Source: Purshia tridentata
Taxonomy: Eukaryota; Streptophyta; Magnoliopsida; Rosales; Rosaceae
Assembly: GCA_003254885.1 (NCBI GenBank)
Contig: QANT01001350.1
Location: forward strand, 19,241-83,240
Direction of reading: 5' to 3'
DNA: 64,000 nt
The translations under genes and the position numbers were made by a program. This document shows, piece after piece, positions 11,736 to 23,736 of this stretch. The first letter of the stretch is position 1. Every line of letters starts with the position of its first letter. Below the pieces are notes generated by a model. It saw only the letters and a program-made list of their open reading frames with translations, made no database searches and was not told the DNA's origin.

Positions 11736-12799
11736 CTCATTACATCACTATATATCATGCGGCCAGAAATACTTTTGTATTTTTTGTTTTTGATCAGAAG
11801 AAATGCTTTTGTTTTTATTTGAGGAATGGGCTGTTTGCAACTAGACCCTTCTTCCATTCAATGAAACAGCTGTTGATGCACCAATTCAGTAATTAGATTT
11901 TGGAGTTTTATACAAACCATTATATTTTTTGTTTTCTTGTATTTGCGCAGACATTGTTATTTTTTTGTTGCTCTTTGTGGTTTTTTCAGTTTCTTCTGTG
12001 GGTTCCATAAACAAAGGTAACACTGGGGAGCTGGGTCTGGTTTTGTTTACTTCCTTTTTCATATTTCTAGAAGCCCTCTAGTTTGAAAAGTCAATATGGA
12101 ATTATGATTGACCGAGTAGACTGCATTTTCATTGTTAATATTGGAACCCCACCACCATTGATTCAAAGGGATTGGACCCCAGTTCATTACATGTTTGAAA
12201 ATTTGCTTCAAGGTTGTTTACTAAACTGATGAGAGTTGTCAAATATTTGGGTTGTTGCCGAACAAACATAGGCTGCTTTGATCCTATACCAAATTTTTTG
12301 TACCAGACTGGTCCCTGACTTTTAATCTAATCCATTTTCTTCTACTTTAATCTCATCCCTTTTCTATGGTTGAGATGTTGCCACATCACCAAACTTCTTA
12401 TTTTTTCAAATTATAATAATAACTTTTTAAAATATATATAAAAAAAATCAGTCCACTGCCCAGCCAGCCCCACCCCACCTCACCTCACCTCCTTTTCTCT
12501 CGACCACACTCCCATTCCACATCACCATCGGACCACCCACCTCTCCCACTGCACCACCCTCCTCGCCAGTGCTCTCGACCACCCTTCCCAGTCCCCACCT
12601 CCTCACATTAAAATTCATCATATTGCATTACTAACACTAATTTATCATATGTAATTGTTGATGTGCTGAAAAATTTGTTAGAGTAGACTCTGATCAAACA
12701 CTGGTTGAAACGAAATTGAACAAAATTTGGTATGTGAACATGTACAATTTTGTAAAGGTTTTCTATAGGCCAATACTCCTGACCCATCTAAAAAAGGAA
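11736..12799. other. E2 3'UTR and intergenic DNA with a C-rich tract
   Basis: The E2 3'UTR probably ends near 11880. No gene follows. From about 12450 to 12605 the + strand is a strikingly C-rich, G-poor tract of CCACC and CCTCACC-like runs, with only a few G residues. Its origin is unknown, possibly transposon filler or a decayed low-complexity exon. Confidence 0.5.
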
Positions 12800-12804
12800 T
12801 CTCA

Positions 12805-13564
12805 TGTTGGGAATAAATCCCCTCGCCATGACAAATATTAAATATGAGATGGAAGAATAAAATACACAAGCCAATAAAAGAAAACAAGAGAGCACCAAGA
12901 ATTTAACGTGGTTCGGCAAAATCCTGCCTACGTCCACGAAGAGTTTCCTTCACCATGAGAGAAATAACTTTGTACAAGAATTACACTCAAGAGTTTAATC
13001 CCAAACCCGAGCCCTTGTACCCAATAGGATACACCCCTTGTACACCCTCTCTCAACTAGAAGATTACTCTACCCAAGCCTTGCCCTCTCACACACAACTC
13101 CCTTAGTGAACTCTCACACCTTGAGTTGAAGACCTTGAGAAGACAACTTGCTTAAGTTGCCTTCCCTCTCACACACAACTCCCTTAGTGAACTCTCACAC
13201 CTTGAGTTGAAGACCTTGAGAAGGCCTTGATAGCTTGATCTTAAATGCCAAGCCTCATCCTCCTTTTATAGCCATGGATGGATCCTTCTAGCAACTTGGA
13301 GAAAAGTCCACCAACTCTTGGATCCTTCTAGAAACTTGGAGAAAAGTCCACCACCCAAGCCTTGTAGAATTCTCTACAAACTTCTTAAACTTTAGCCAAC
13401 TTGCACTAACTAGAAAGAAGTAGAAGATTCTAGATCTTCAATTAAACCTCTTGCACTAACTAGAAACAAGTAGAAGATTCTAGATCTTCAATTAAACCTC
13501 TTGCACTAACTAGAAATAAGTAGAAGATTCTAATTAAACCTCATGGGCTGGACCAATCCCAACA
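12805..13564. mobile_element. Solo LTR of an LTR retrotransposon
   Basis: The 760-bp element begins TGTTGGGA and ends TCCCAACA. It is flanked by a perfect 5-bp target duplication, TCTCA (12800-12804 and 13565-13569). No internal gag-pol or second LTR is present, so recombination between LTRs probably left a solo copy. The body contains the block taacgtggttcggc...gcctacgtccacg, which I have seen in many plant LTRs. It also holds three internal tandem repeats: an 80-bp period (from about 13084 and 13164), a roughly 60-bp period (ggatccttctag, about 13268 and 13320) and a 50-bp period (ttgcactaac at 13401, 13451, 13501). Superfamily and orientation are not determined. Confidence 0.85.
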
Positions 13565-13569
13565 TCTCA

Positions 13570-14367
13570 TACTTATTCTCAAATGCTTATACTTCGAAAC
13601 AAAAACTATCTAAAATCCGCTTAGTAGATTGTTGGGACTTGGGAGATATGGGGGGGATCATAGATTTGTTGACCAGAGAAGAATGTGAAAGGACAGAGTT
13701 GGTGGCATATGATATGATATGGATTGAGCAACAGATTTCATGGAAATGGTCTGTATAAATTAATGATGTTGTCACGGGATTTTCATTGAAGCTAACCCCC
13801 TTAAACACGATGTGCATGAAAATAATTAAAAGCATTTTAATTCAAAAAAGTTTTACATTGATTGCTTTGCATGGTACAAGTTTTGATTTAAAGGCCTTTC
13901 TTTGTTCATGGCCTCATTGGATGTGAAAAGAGGGTGTTGCAGGCAAGATGCTCTTATGGCATGTATGGGGCCTTAAGCTTTCAAGCCTTTAACCCATAAG
14001 ATTATCTCAGTTTGAAACCAAAAAGATGTTCTGAGAAACTAAAAAATAAAAAAGCAAAAAGAAAAGAAAAAGGAGAAAAACAGAGTAGAGAAAGAAAAGC
14101 TAAAACTAAAACACACACACTACCCCACACTCTTCCTGCTGCTGTCTGGCTGCTCTGTGTATGTCTCTCTCTCTCTCTCTCTCACTTCCTGTGTTTCTAA
14201 AACACACTCTTTTTAGCTTTTCTTTTATTTCCCTGAGAGGGCCTTATCTCAATTCGCATGGAATTCTCGCCTTCTCTCCCGTGACTCCTCCACCCACACT
14301 CTCCCTCATGATTATTTCTTCGCACTCTCAACGTCTCCACCGCCAACAACTCAGCACTAATTAAACC
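13570..14367. other. Intergenic and leader region of the CASP-like gene
   Basis: No gene is seen. An A-rich purine tract at about 14030-14105 is followed by CT-rich DNA (a CT microsatellite at 14164-14183) typical of a plant 5'UTR or core promoter. Confidence 0.5.
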
Positions 14368-15408
14368 ATGCGCTCCCCTCAGCCTCACATGGCTGCTTCT
14401 GCTACCCATAACGGCGAGGCGGCGACGGCGCCATACACGATCCCGACCCATCATCCTCATCCTTTCCACTCCACCGTGGCCCTACAGAAGCTCAGGCGCT
14501 TCAACTACCTCATCCTCGTCTTTCGCCTCGCCTCCTTCAGCTTCTCTCTCGCCTCCTTCATTTTCATGCTCACCAGCTCTCCCACCGGCACCAACTCCCC
14601 CCGCTGGTACCATTTCGACTCCTTCAGGTAACTAATATTCATTCATATTTCCAAATTCCTCAACTTTCTTCTTCTTTCACTCCGTTTGGTTGCCGAGAAA
14701 ACCAGTGGATTTGTTTTTTAATTTTAACGGCGCCGTTTTGCTCAATTTTTCAATTTTTTCTTTAAATTAATGCCAATTCTTTTTCGAAAAGATTTACTTT
14801 TCAGAGAAAACAAAACAAAAATAGACCAGACTTGTTCGAAACTCTGTTTCCACACCAAGAAATTAAAGAATATGAATTTGTTTTTGTGCGATTTTCCTGC
14901 ATTTTGTGAGTAACCAAAGAGTCCTCCACATTTACCTGAAGTGATTCGAAAAACATGGACAGATTGGTGGTCGGAGCGAATGCAATAGTGGCTCTCTACT
15001 CCCTCTTCGAAATGGCAGCTTCGGTTTGGGAAATTTCCAGAGGAGCCACTCTCTTCAGCGAGGTCTTACAAGTCTGGTTCGACTTCGGCCACGACCAGGT
15101 TCAACACTCAGTCTCTCAGTCTCAGTTCTGGTTTTCAATTTTTGAAATTTTAAAACGAGACTAATTCGAGAGCTATGATCCTGTAGGTGTTCGCCTACCT
15201 GTTACTGTCTGCGGACTCGGCGGGAACGGCGTTGGCCAGGGTCTTAAAACGGATGGACACGTGCACGGCGTGGAACGCGTTCTGCATACAGGCGGACATC
15301 GCAATCGCATTGGGATTTGCTGGGTTTATGTTCGTGGGCATTTCGTCTCTGCTCTCGGGTTTTCGGGTCGCCTCTTTCATAATCAAAGGCTCTCGATTTC
15401 ATCTTTAG
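14368..15408 (+). CDS. CASPL4C1: CASP-like membrane protein, CASPL4C1 type
   Basis: Three exons: 14368-14627, 14963-15098, 15187-15408, coding 205 residues with consistent phases. It has the four-helix MARVEL/CASP layout: a His/Pro-rich cytosolic N-terminus, then TM1 at about 45-70 ([21 protein letters not shown]). TM2 follows ([20 protein letters not shown]), then TM3 ([17 protein letters not shown]) and TM4 ([22 protein letters not shown]), with the tail IIKGSRFHL. The start MRSPQPH and the [14 protein letters not shown] and [10 protein letters not shown] blocks match my memory of Arabidopsis CASPL4C1 (At3g55390). The family makes plasma-membrane scaffold domains; in the root Casparian strip the founding members recruit lignin machinery, whereas the 4C members have less defined roles. 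A GA microsatellite follows the stop immediately. Confidence 0.95.
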
Positions 15409-15409
15409 C

Positions 15410-15437
15410 GAGAGAGAGAGAGAGAGAGAGAGAGAGG
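15410..15437 (+). repeat. (GA)n microsatellite in the CASPL4C1 3'UTR
   Basis: About 14 uninterrupted GA units begin two bases after the stop codon, inside the presumed 3'UTR. Confidence 0.95.
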
Positions 15438-16247
15438 GAATGTAGAATACGGAGGGATAATATTTGGGTGCGTCAGGGTGTTGAATTTTTACCGTGTGCC
15501 GTACTCTGATTGTTTTTAGACGGATTTGACTGATGGGGATGCAGATGGGGTGTGGGGTCAGCGGTGTAGACTAGCTTTTTTTTGGTTGTGTATTCGTGTG
15601 TGTGCGTGACCACTCTAATGGGCTGTGTATATAGGAGAGTCATGTATTCTTTAGGCATTGCTAACTGCTACCACTACTACTAAGTTTGATTGACTTCACT
15701 TGCTTTGCATGGTTAGTTATACTTATGGCTGCACATTGGGGCACTTCTGATAACATAAAAAATAACATTAAGACAACCTAAGACCCTTCTTAACGTAGAA
15801 AATTGATTTCATTGGGTACCAACTATGTTGAAGACTGAGTGATGTTAGTTAAAAGAGTTTTTTCAGTTCATGACAATATAGACCTTGTGTAATGGACTAA
15901 TAAGCAACATCTTACATCATTAAACATATAAATGAGTTTTGCTTAGGACAGTGACCATGCCCCCGACGACATACGACCGTAGATTCGTGTAGATTCTACA
16001 ATGGGGCTCATATGCATCAGTACAGTATCATTATGATTAAGTATCAATCAAAGACAAGTGCATATGTTATCAGTAATGAGATTGGATATAATAGGAAGAT
16101 GATCATTGGACAGAGTATTAGCAAAAGTTTCGGTTCGACCAAACTTCTAATTTAGGTCTGCTAACAAAATTGAAATGATACAAGTATCATCCATGCTCTT
16201 TTGGAAGTGGATAGGGTCTCTCCATTAACAAATAAAACACCGGATTT
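15438..16247. other. Convergent 3' region of CASPL4C1 and OST4
   Basis: CASPL4C1 3'UTR to about 15660 and OST4 3'UTR (minus strand) from 16247 downwards. Nothing else was recognised between them. Confidence 0.5.
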
Positions 16248-16361
16248 TCAGTTTCCTTCATACTTTGGGTCTGCCGTCACGTAATGATAAGCAATCACCA
16301 GAAGAAATATAAAAATGCCAAGAAAGTTGGCAACAATCCCCAGGTCTTGATCATCAAACAT
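16248..16361 (-). CDS. OST4: Oligosaccharyltransferase subunit 4 (OST4), 37 residues
   Basis: Single minus-strand coding exon of 114 bp encoding a 37-residue protein. It begins [15 protein letters not shown], continues through one membrane helix ([13 protein letters not shown]) and ends ADPKYEGN. This is the complete plant OST4 mini-protein. OST4 is a subunit of the ER oligosaccharyltransferase that transfers the preassembled glycan to Asn in nascent proteins; it stabilises the STT3-OST3 contact in the membrane. A splice acceptor (tttccacag) abuts the ATG, so the leader lies upstream of an intron. A good donor (GGAAG/GTACGC, exon end 17968) sits 1.6 kb upstream, just after a GAA-rich likely first exon near 17968-18080. 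The intron thus defined contains a tRNA gene. The coding call is firm; the upstream exon is inferred. Confidence 0.93.
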   Translation of the reverse strand: MFDDQDLGIVANFLGIFIFLLVIAYHYVTADPKYEGN

Positions 16362-17967
16362 CTGTGGAAAAACAAACAGAATCCAATGAATTAGTATTAC
16401 AGTACGAAATACGCAATGCAAAACTACGCATGGCAGTCAAGTTTCTTCTAGATTAGAAGCCAGAAGGAAAAATATAGAACTGCAAAGTACACGTACACCA
16501 CCAAAAATACATATAGAAGGGTCAGGTCTATATATCTTCTAATGCCCATTTACACAGTGAAAAACAAAGTAAATGAGGGCTGAGAAGGAATGGTCAGATA
16601 TCAATTTTCTATTAAATATTCTTCAAACCAATTTATCCAAATTCTAAACTAATCACATATCTACATAAATCTTGTTCAGGTGCAAAGGCACTTTGCTTCA
16701 TAGCAAACATCAAACCATGAGCAGAGGCATCTGCAGTCACTGTGAATATATTCCTCTATTAGCCCTCTTTTGGTTGAATATATTCAATCATATCATTTCC
16801 TATTTTCTGATCCTGATTGTTGAAAAACCATGTTAAATTGAATTTAGAGTGGATTCTCTACTCTGATTCTCTGAATCTGAACGGTCTCCAATCATAAAAA
16901 CCCTCAATTTCTAGTGTAGAATGGCATACTAAAAGCTACTTTCAGTATTCCGTGTTGTCTCATTTACTAATCGAGAGATTTTAAGATAATACTCTTGCCA
17001 ATTACAGGGCCCTTAGTGCAAGCAAGCACTGCAGTAAAAAGAAGGCAGAGAAAGCACGCAATGGTCTTTGACATGCTACATCATACCTAACATTATTTGA
17101 CTACTATTGGCCCATTGCTTGTTGATAAAAATTCACAAATCACCAATGAAAATAGGAATCTTCCATCTCTTAGTGTGAAAATATCTTGATTGTACCAAAA
17201 AAAAGACTTTCTACTCTCATCTCAAGTGAATATTCCCAATCTTTTTCTATACCTAGCACCAACAAAAACAGTATCACTTTCCCTGGATACCTTAATGTTG
17301 TGTCATCATTATAGATGAAGCTAAAGCTATGCTAAATGTGATACATCTATGTCCAGAATAACTTGATAAATGGTAACCATCACCTTTAGAATCATATTTA
17401 TCTTCCACTTCCTTAAAAGAATGAAAGCTCTAGTGTACTATTGAAGTTAAAGCTCCCAAATTCTCCAACAGTCGTACCCATTAAAATATATCAGCCACAA
17501 ATGTATAATAGCAATAAAACCCCAACAAGCAACTTGAACCAAGAAATGTATATAGATTTTTTATACCACAAATAAAACAAAACTCTAAATTGTCTTCCAG
17601 TGACGAACTTAACTCTAATTATCCAAACTTTCAGAGAAAAACAAAACAATGGAAATATGTAAAAGGGGCAACACGATCGCAGTGGGATTCGAACCCACGA
17701 CCTTTAGATCCGGAGTCTAATGCGATATCCACTCCGCTATGCGATCGTCATCTATTGTTTGCTCAAGTTTTAAACTATTTATGAATCTCGATTCCATGCG
17801 CATCGGTCAAAAATGAAAAACGTACCAAAGTGCTAGGGTTTTACACATACAGCAACAGAGAAATGAAGAAAAAAAACGTAATTCCTAATACATGCTCTTA
17901 GATCATAAAAAATACGAAAGTGAGTGTTCATCAGAATACTATATATACGAAAGTGGAGTGGGCGTAC
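16362..17967 (-). other. Inferred 5'UTR intron of OST4, containing tRNA-Arg
   Basis: Bounded on the minus strand by GTACGC (donor, 17967 downwards) and tttccacag (acceptor, ending at 16362). No coding exon is seen inside. It carries the same-strand tRNA-Arg gene at 17674-17746. Evidence for the intron is splice-site quality plus the lack of any other leader; transcript data would decide. Confidence 0.55.
17674..17746 (-). tRNA. tRNA-Arg (anticodon CCG)
   Basis: 73 bases. The acceptor stem GATCGCA pairs perfectly with TGCGATC, discriminator G. The D arm is TAGCGGAGTGGATATCGCA. The anticodon stem TTAGA/TCTAA encloses loop CTCCGGA, anticodon CCG (reads CGG). The T arm is GTGGGTTCGAATCCCAC, with an intact internal B box. 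All four stems are sound, so it is likely functional. It is transcribed in the same direction as OST4. Confidence 0.97.
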
Positions 17968-18237
17968 CTTCCTGAAGATTCAGACGCGAAACGCCAAAAG
18001 CTGCGAGCAGATCTTCAATGCCAATACCGAGTTTCGAGTGTAGCAACGACGCAGAGTAAAGAGAAGAAGAAGAAGAAGAACCGCTTTTCTATTCAACCTT
18101 CTCGCTCCGGCCCAATTAAGCAAAAGACAACTTCTGGCCCGAGTATTTGACCCATGGAATATAAAGATATGGGCCGTCCATAGCGGCCATTTGAGATGTG
18201 AGTAAATAAAAAAATTAACAAAATTTATAAAAACAAG

Positions 18238-18309
18238 TGTGGCTGCTGGGATTCGAGCCCAGGTCTCCACGGCCACAACGTGGAATTCTTACCACTAAAC
18301 TACAGCCAC
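18238..18309 (-). tRNA. tRNA-His (anticodon GTG)
   Basis: 72 bases. The acceptor GTGGCTG pairs with CAGCCAC, discriminator A; the extra G at position -1 is added after transcription, as usual for tRNA-His. The anticodon loop TTGTGGC has anticodon GTG. The T arm is CTGGGCTCGAATCCCAG. It lies just upstream of the inferred OST4 leader exon, on the same strand. Confidence 0.97.
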
Positions 18310-20517
18310 AAGGTTGTACATTCTGCAGTAATAAATTTCATTTGTTCAACTCTTTTCAGTGCAATCCTATGCCAATTGCCATAACAACATTGCTTGCCAG
18401 TTTGGTCATTTAGATGAAGAAGTCAAACCCGATGCGTTGGATCTGACGCTGCGGATAACTCTTCTGCGTGGACGTTCACAGACTTTTCATATACGTCCGC
18501 TTGACCGTAGTTACTACCTTATGTCTATCTGACGTGGCAATTTCTTCTGTCAATTTACGGTCCTTACTGGCTGCCTAATCTCAGTAAGGCAGTAATTATC
18601 CCATGCTTCACAGACCACCCAAGCTAAAGGTATATTCGACTTTTTTATGGTTAGACATTTTTGTTGCTTTATGAATTATTTTGTTGGAAAATGCTAAAAA
18701 GAGTTGTTTGATATTTAAATTTTTTTCCCGGTGCATGCGATCAAAAACTTTGCAAACTGGTTTTGTTTGAAGGGTGGCGTTTTTTTTGTCACACAATAAA
18801 CGTGAGTATTACTCAATAACTTTATTGTGACTAAAAAATTAGCTTTTTATTTTAATATAGGTTATTGGTTTTTTCATGAATTTCATGTATACTAGTTCTT
18901 GTATTAGTGTGTTAATTTTGCACAAATAAGTGATAATAATCGTTATTCCTTCTAATCTTCTCTATCACACATGTGAACAATGTATCTATATGATTATTGG
19001 CTTCTTCAATGACCTAATATAAACACGCTAATTGTTTACTCATGTTGTCAATTCTTAGAGTATACTTCAATATCTAGTACATTTATCAAAAATGATATCT
19101 GAGACGATCAATTTTTTTTTTTCTAAATTATCAAACTAAGTGTCGGTAAATTAGAATGTTTACTTGTGGGTGTGTGACTTTTGTATAAACCAATAATGAC
19201 ATAGATATTCATCTTTCTTTTTTCATAATTTGATCGTTTAATTACTATCAAGATATGAGAAAACTGAAAAAAGCAACAATTACTATCAGGATTTGAACGT
19301 TCAAGATTTACAAAAAATCGTATAATTGAATATTAACACAACTGATTAGAAGTTATATTATAATAGAATTGCAATGATTATTTTCTTCTTTGTCATCTTT
19401 TTTGTTAATGAGAGAGACAAGTTGTGTATGAGACAACTTCTATTTTATCTTCTATTATAATTTGATACAGGATAGACTTGTACTAAAATTATTCATCAAA
19501 ACAAGGTGTGTTGAACCTCACTGGTCGCCTACCGAGCATATTGTGTGGGTCACCACACGGTAACTCAGCCCAGAGAGCAAGTGTTTGAAGTATATAGGTA
19601 ATGACGTGGCATGCGATTTTCTAAAACCTCCAAATCTTCGAACCACCGCGAGTTTCGGTTATCACTGGAACACAAGTTACACAACACAATATATACTATG
19701 TTTTACATGTTTGTGTTCTATGTTGTCTAGGAAAAACCTCAAAATTTCACATCTTTGAGGCTTCACTTGAAAGAGAAGCACCAGTTGTCATTCGGTCTGA
19801 GGTATTACAGCGATGACCAACACCATTTTATTATTTTCAATTTAATTTTAATAACCTTAATATTTATTTTGTTGTTGGGTCTGTTTGAGAACCATGTATG
19901 AGAGTGTGAGATTTAGATTTCAGATCTGAAGTTGTAGTGTGGGGTAGAGTTTCGTTGTAGAGGAGCTTTGATGACTTCCTACTTTTCGTGATTTTGAAGC
20001 ATTGTACATCTCTCTTCAGTTTGGTAGAGTTTGGTAGTTAAATGATTGTTTTCTCTTGGTTATTGAATTCCCAATATCATTCATTTATTTATTTTATAAC
20101 TCAGTTTGACCCATTGCATATTTGCATTCTGTATATAAAGCTCTCTCATCCCACACTTGCTTATATCAGAAACAGTTTAGGGAATTGGGGATTGCTCTAA
20201 ACAGTCAGGTGATCTGAGTTTTTATTTTTAAACCGGAAAGATATATATTTTCTTCCTTCGATTTCTTTTATAGTTGTTAAACCCTTCTCTGTTTTTCTTC
20301 TTCTTCTTTTCTTCGAATTTGAGTTTGTGGGTTTGGTAGTTTTAAGTATCTCTCTGTTACTGCATAATTTTGGTTTTTTTATCTTCCGAATCTGATATTG
20401 TGTTTTGGTTCAATAACGTTATATGAGTGTATAATATGTGGGTGTTTGTGAATTTGATCTAAAATGTAGAAGTTTTGATTGTTTGGGGTTGCAGAAGTTC
20501 AAAAAAGGATCTAAGCG
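18310..20517. other. Intergenic region and 5' leader of the UXS gene
   Basis: About 1.8 kb of AT-rich DNA with no recognised gene. A possible minus-strand tRNA-derived SINE relic lies near 19270-19360 (B-box-like cgttcaaatcc with an upstream A-box-like block). The UXS transcript probably begins near 20150; its 5'UTR is split by an intron with donor cagtcag/gtgatc at 20209 and acceptor gttgcag ending at 20494. Confidence 0.5.
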
Positions 20518-23210
20518 ATGGCAACAAATGGAGATCACCAAGCGGCTTCAAAGCCACCACCAAGCCCCTCTCCTTTAAGAAATGCCAAATTTTTTCAGGT
20601 AACCTGTCTGGCCAAATTTTTTATTGTACTTTTCAACTGTTTCATACAGTTGGCCAGTTTTTTTTTTTGGCCAGTTTTTTATGTGCTGTTTTCTACCATT
20701 TTTCGTGGCAATTTTTTATATCCAAATGCTTTTTAATTTTATGGCAGGCCAATATGAGAATTTTGGTTACTGGAGGAGCTGGATTCATTGGCTCTCACCT
20801 AGTGGACAAACTGATGGAAAATGAAAAGAACGAGGTGAACCTTTTTTAGTTTGGTCATAAACAGAACTAGAATTTACATGCCCAAGTGTTCATGCTTCAA
20901 TAAAATATCTGTATTTTGTATATTTTATTTTTTTCAGGTGATTGTTGCGGATAACTACTTCACTGGCTCAAAGGACAACCTGAAGAAATGGATTGGTCAT
21001 CCAAGATTTGAGCTTATTCGTCATGGTATGTCTTTTTAATCTGTCATATTCTGATTTTTACACAGTAATTCCCACTTGAAGCTGCCCATTTATTGGGTTG
21101 ACCCCTTATTACCAAATACCCTTTTTCTTTTACTTTAACAATGCTACTGTCTATTCAATTGATTAAAAAAAGAAGAGAGGAAAAGCTTCTGTCTAATTTA
21201 TTTTGTGCGTGCGTGGGTGTGTCTATGGAGTATGGATATTGTGTATATTCCTTAAAGTGGATAAGAATCACAGTGCTTGCTCGCTAGGTCTTTTCATAGT
21301 TTTAGAGATCGACATTAATATCTTTGTTTTATTGATAACTTATTGCTTTTAATCCATGCAGATGTCACAGAGCCATTGCTAATTGAGGTTGATCAAATAT
21401 ACCATCTTGCTTGCCCTGCTTCTCCAATATTCTATAAATACAATCCTGTAAAGGTGTGTCTATTGAATTTTCCATGTTTGTTTGAGTGCATTAAAGAGTC
21501 GAATATAGTGTTTTAAGGGGAACTGAGATATCAGTTTTCAGATACCTTTAATTTTTAGTTGAGCAGAAAATGGCTGTAACTGAGCTTCTCCACCTCTTCT
21601 CCTTTTGATCTTTGTGTTGAATGGTTGTCTTATTTATGAACATTTCTTGTGTAACAGACAATAAAGACAAATGTGATCGGTACATTGAATATGCTAGGAC
21701 TGGCCAAGCGAGTTGGAGCAAGGTTTGAGACTCCGTTCTGTCTTCTTTGACATTGCCAATGTGGATGTGGTTTTGTTTCTCATAGTATGGTGATTGATTT
21801 CAGGATTTTGCTTACATCTACTTCGGAGGTGTATGGAGATCCTCTTATTCACCCCCAGGATGAGAGCTATTGGGGAAATGTGAATCCAATTGGTACACTT
21901 TTCATTCTAGTCATTGATGACTTATAAATTTATACCTGCATTACCTTTGCTTTTTAGGGGATGGGGGTATATGATCTTTCTGGGTTTACCTTTGTCTATT
22001 AAAATCCCCTCCATTGAATTGTAATACAATTTATTCTGTGGTATAATGTGAGCTATGGTTTCTCATTGTCAACTGTGGCACATATTAATTATTTTAGTGT
22101 GTTGGAAAATATACTACAGGAGTTAGGAGTTGCTATGATGAGGGAAAGCGAGTGGCTGAAACTTTGATGTTTGATTATCACAGGCAACATGGCATAGGTC
22201 CCCTCACCTCTCTTTTCTTCTTCTAATGCTTCCTATCTGTTTGATAACTTTCTTGGGATGTGTATTGCTTCTATGGTTGTTCTTTGTCTTCTCTTACTAA
22301 ATAATGGTCCTTCTCAGAGATACGGATTGCTAGGATTTTCAACACTTATGGACCTCGCATGAATATTGATGATGGCCGTGTTGTGAGCAATTTCATAGCC
22401 CAAGCTATCCGGTAGGTTCTACTAAGCATTACTTGGGCTCTATAAACCTATTTGAGGCTTAAAACCAGTGGGTTATCACAGCACCTCTTTTCAGACTGAG
22501 ATCAGTTTTTCTTTACACAATTTAACTGTGCTGCTTCTGACATATGTTGTCCATTTCTGTAGTAATGATCCATTGACCGTTCAATTGCCTGGAACACAAA
22601 CACGGAGTTTCTGTTATGTCTCTGACATGGTAAACACATCATGTTCATGTGGACAATTCAATTGTCTTTGTAGGTGTTTCTACAATTAATCTTTCATTTT
22701 AAATGTTGAAGGTTGATGGTCTTATTCGACTCATGGAAGGAGACAACACTGGGCCGATTAACATTGGGAATCCAGGTTACCATATGAAATTTGAGGCATT
22801 TTAGCTATGTAGTAGTATCATTTATGGCCAATATTAACACACTTTCATCTTCAGGTGAATTTACAATGCTCGAACTTGCAGAGACTGTCAAGGAGGTTGG
22901 TTTTCTATTCACTCTCATTTGCTTTGTTCTTGTTTAGGATTTAGCAAGGCATGCTTATTAATTGCATTCATTCAGAGAATAGTTAAGTTTATATGGGAAA
23001 CTAAATACTTGATCACATGACTTGCAGCTTATCAATCCTAAGGTGGAGATTTTGAAGGTCGAAAACACACCGGATGATCCTCGCCAGAGGAAACCGGACA
23101 TCACAAAAGCGAAGGAGTTGCTGGGATGGGAACCAAAGATCAAGCTGCGTGAGGGTCTTCCCCTCATGGAGGAAGATTTCCGTAAAAGACTCGTGGTGCC
23201 CAAAAAATAG
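20518..23210 (+). CDS. UXS3: UDP-glucuronic acid decarboxylase (UDP-xylose synthase), cytosolic type
   Basis: Twelve exons: 20518-20598, 20748-20834, 20938-21025, 21362-21453, 21658-21722, 21804-21892, 22120-22197, 22318-22411, 22563-22629, 22712-22775, 22855-22895, 23028-23210. They join in frame to 342 residues, the length I recall for AtUXS3. It is an extended short-chain dehydrogenase: the NAD-binding glycine motif GGAGFIG follows the start RILVT. The catalytic Thr/Ser block is [12 protein letters not shown], and the Tyr-xxx-Lys pair is YDEGK. The enzyme oxidises UDP-glucuronate at C4, decarboxylates it and reduces it again, giving UDP-xylose for xylan and xyloglucan. No signal anchor is present, which separates it from the Golgi-type UXS1/2/4 enzymes and places it in the cytosol with UXS3/5/6. 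Which of those it is cannot be told; the symbol is the nearest. Confidence 0.96.
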
Positions 23211-23736
23211 TGCAGAGTGTAGCATAGAATGCGAGGGTAGTGGAGGTGCATTTTTGTAAATTTGCTTGCCTCCACCCTGTGTGACACGTCTCTACTCCCT
23301 ATGTTTAAGTAGAAGAATAAGGGTATAACAATTTTATTTTAAGTTGTGGCATTACTTGAACAATTTGGATGTTATTTCAATTTATATCAAGAAAATTTGA
23401 CGTGTTTCATGGGCTCCATGACCGTTCACCTTCTTTATGTGGTCTTGTTATCTAGGCTGGCAGTGTTCAGCAGCAGCAGGCACCAACCTGTATAAGTTGA
23501 TTCGTATTATTCGTTATCAACAATTTTTTAATACAAAAATAATTCGAACATTAAATTTTAGATGCCAAATGATACGACGATGATTATAATTATTTAATAA
23601 GCATTTTGTTGGAAGATTTTGAATATGCCCAAATACGGATATCTAAAATGCATCAGTTAATTTTGACATTTACTTAGTTGTTTTAGGCAATGGTTATCCT
23701 GCCAAAACAAGTCATCGAATCAAGCATTGTAAATTG
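23211..23736. other. UXS 3'UTR and intergenic DNA
   Basis: 3'UTR to about 23400, then AT-rich DNA. A diverged stretch near 23505 (gattcgtattattcgttatc) resembles the start of the tandem repeat that follows. Confidence 0.5.

Noticed and set aside
13084-13560. CRISPR-like spaced repeats in the solo LTR
   Set aside because: Repeats are contiguous tandem units of three different lengths inside an LTR, without constant-length unique spacers, in a plant genome.
17590-17784. ORF across tRNA-Arg with SQWDSNPRPLDP
   Set aside because: This is translated tRNA; such peptides are a well-known artefact.
20475-20849. 124-codon ORF at the start of UXS
   Set aside because: It runs through intron 1 and is out of frame with the true first exon; only its end coincides with exon 2.
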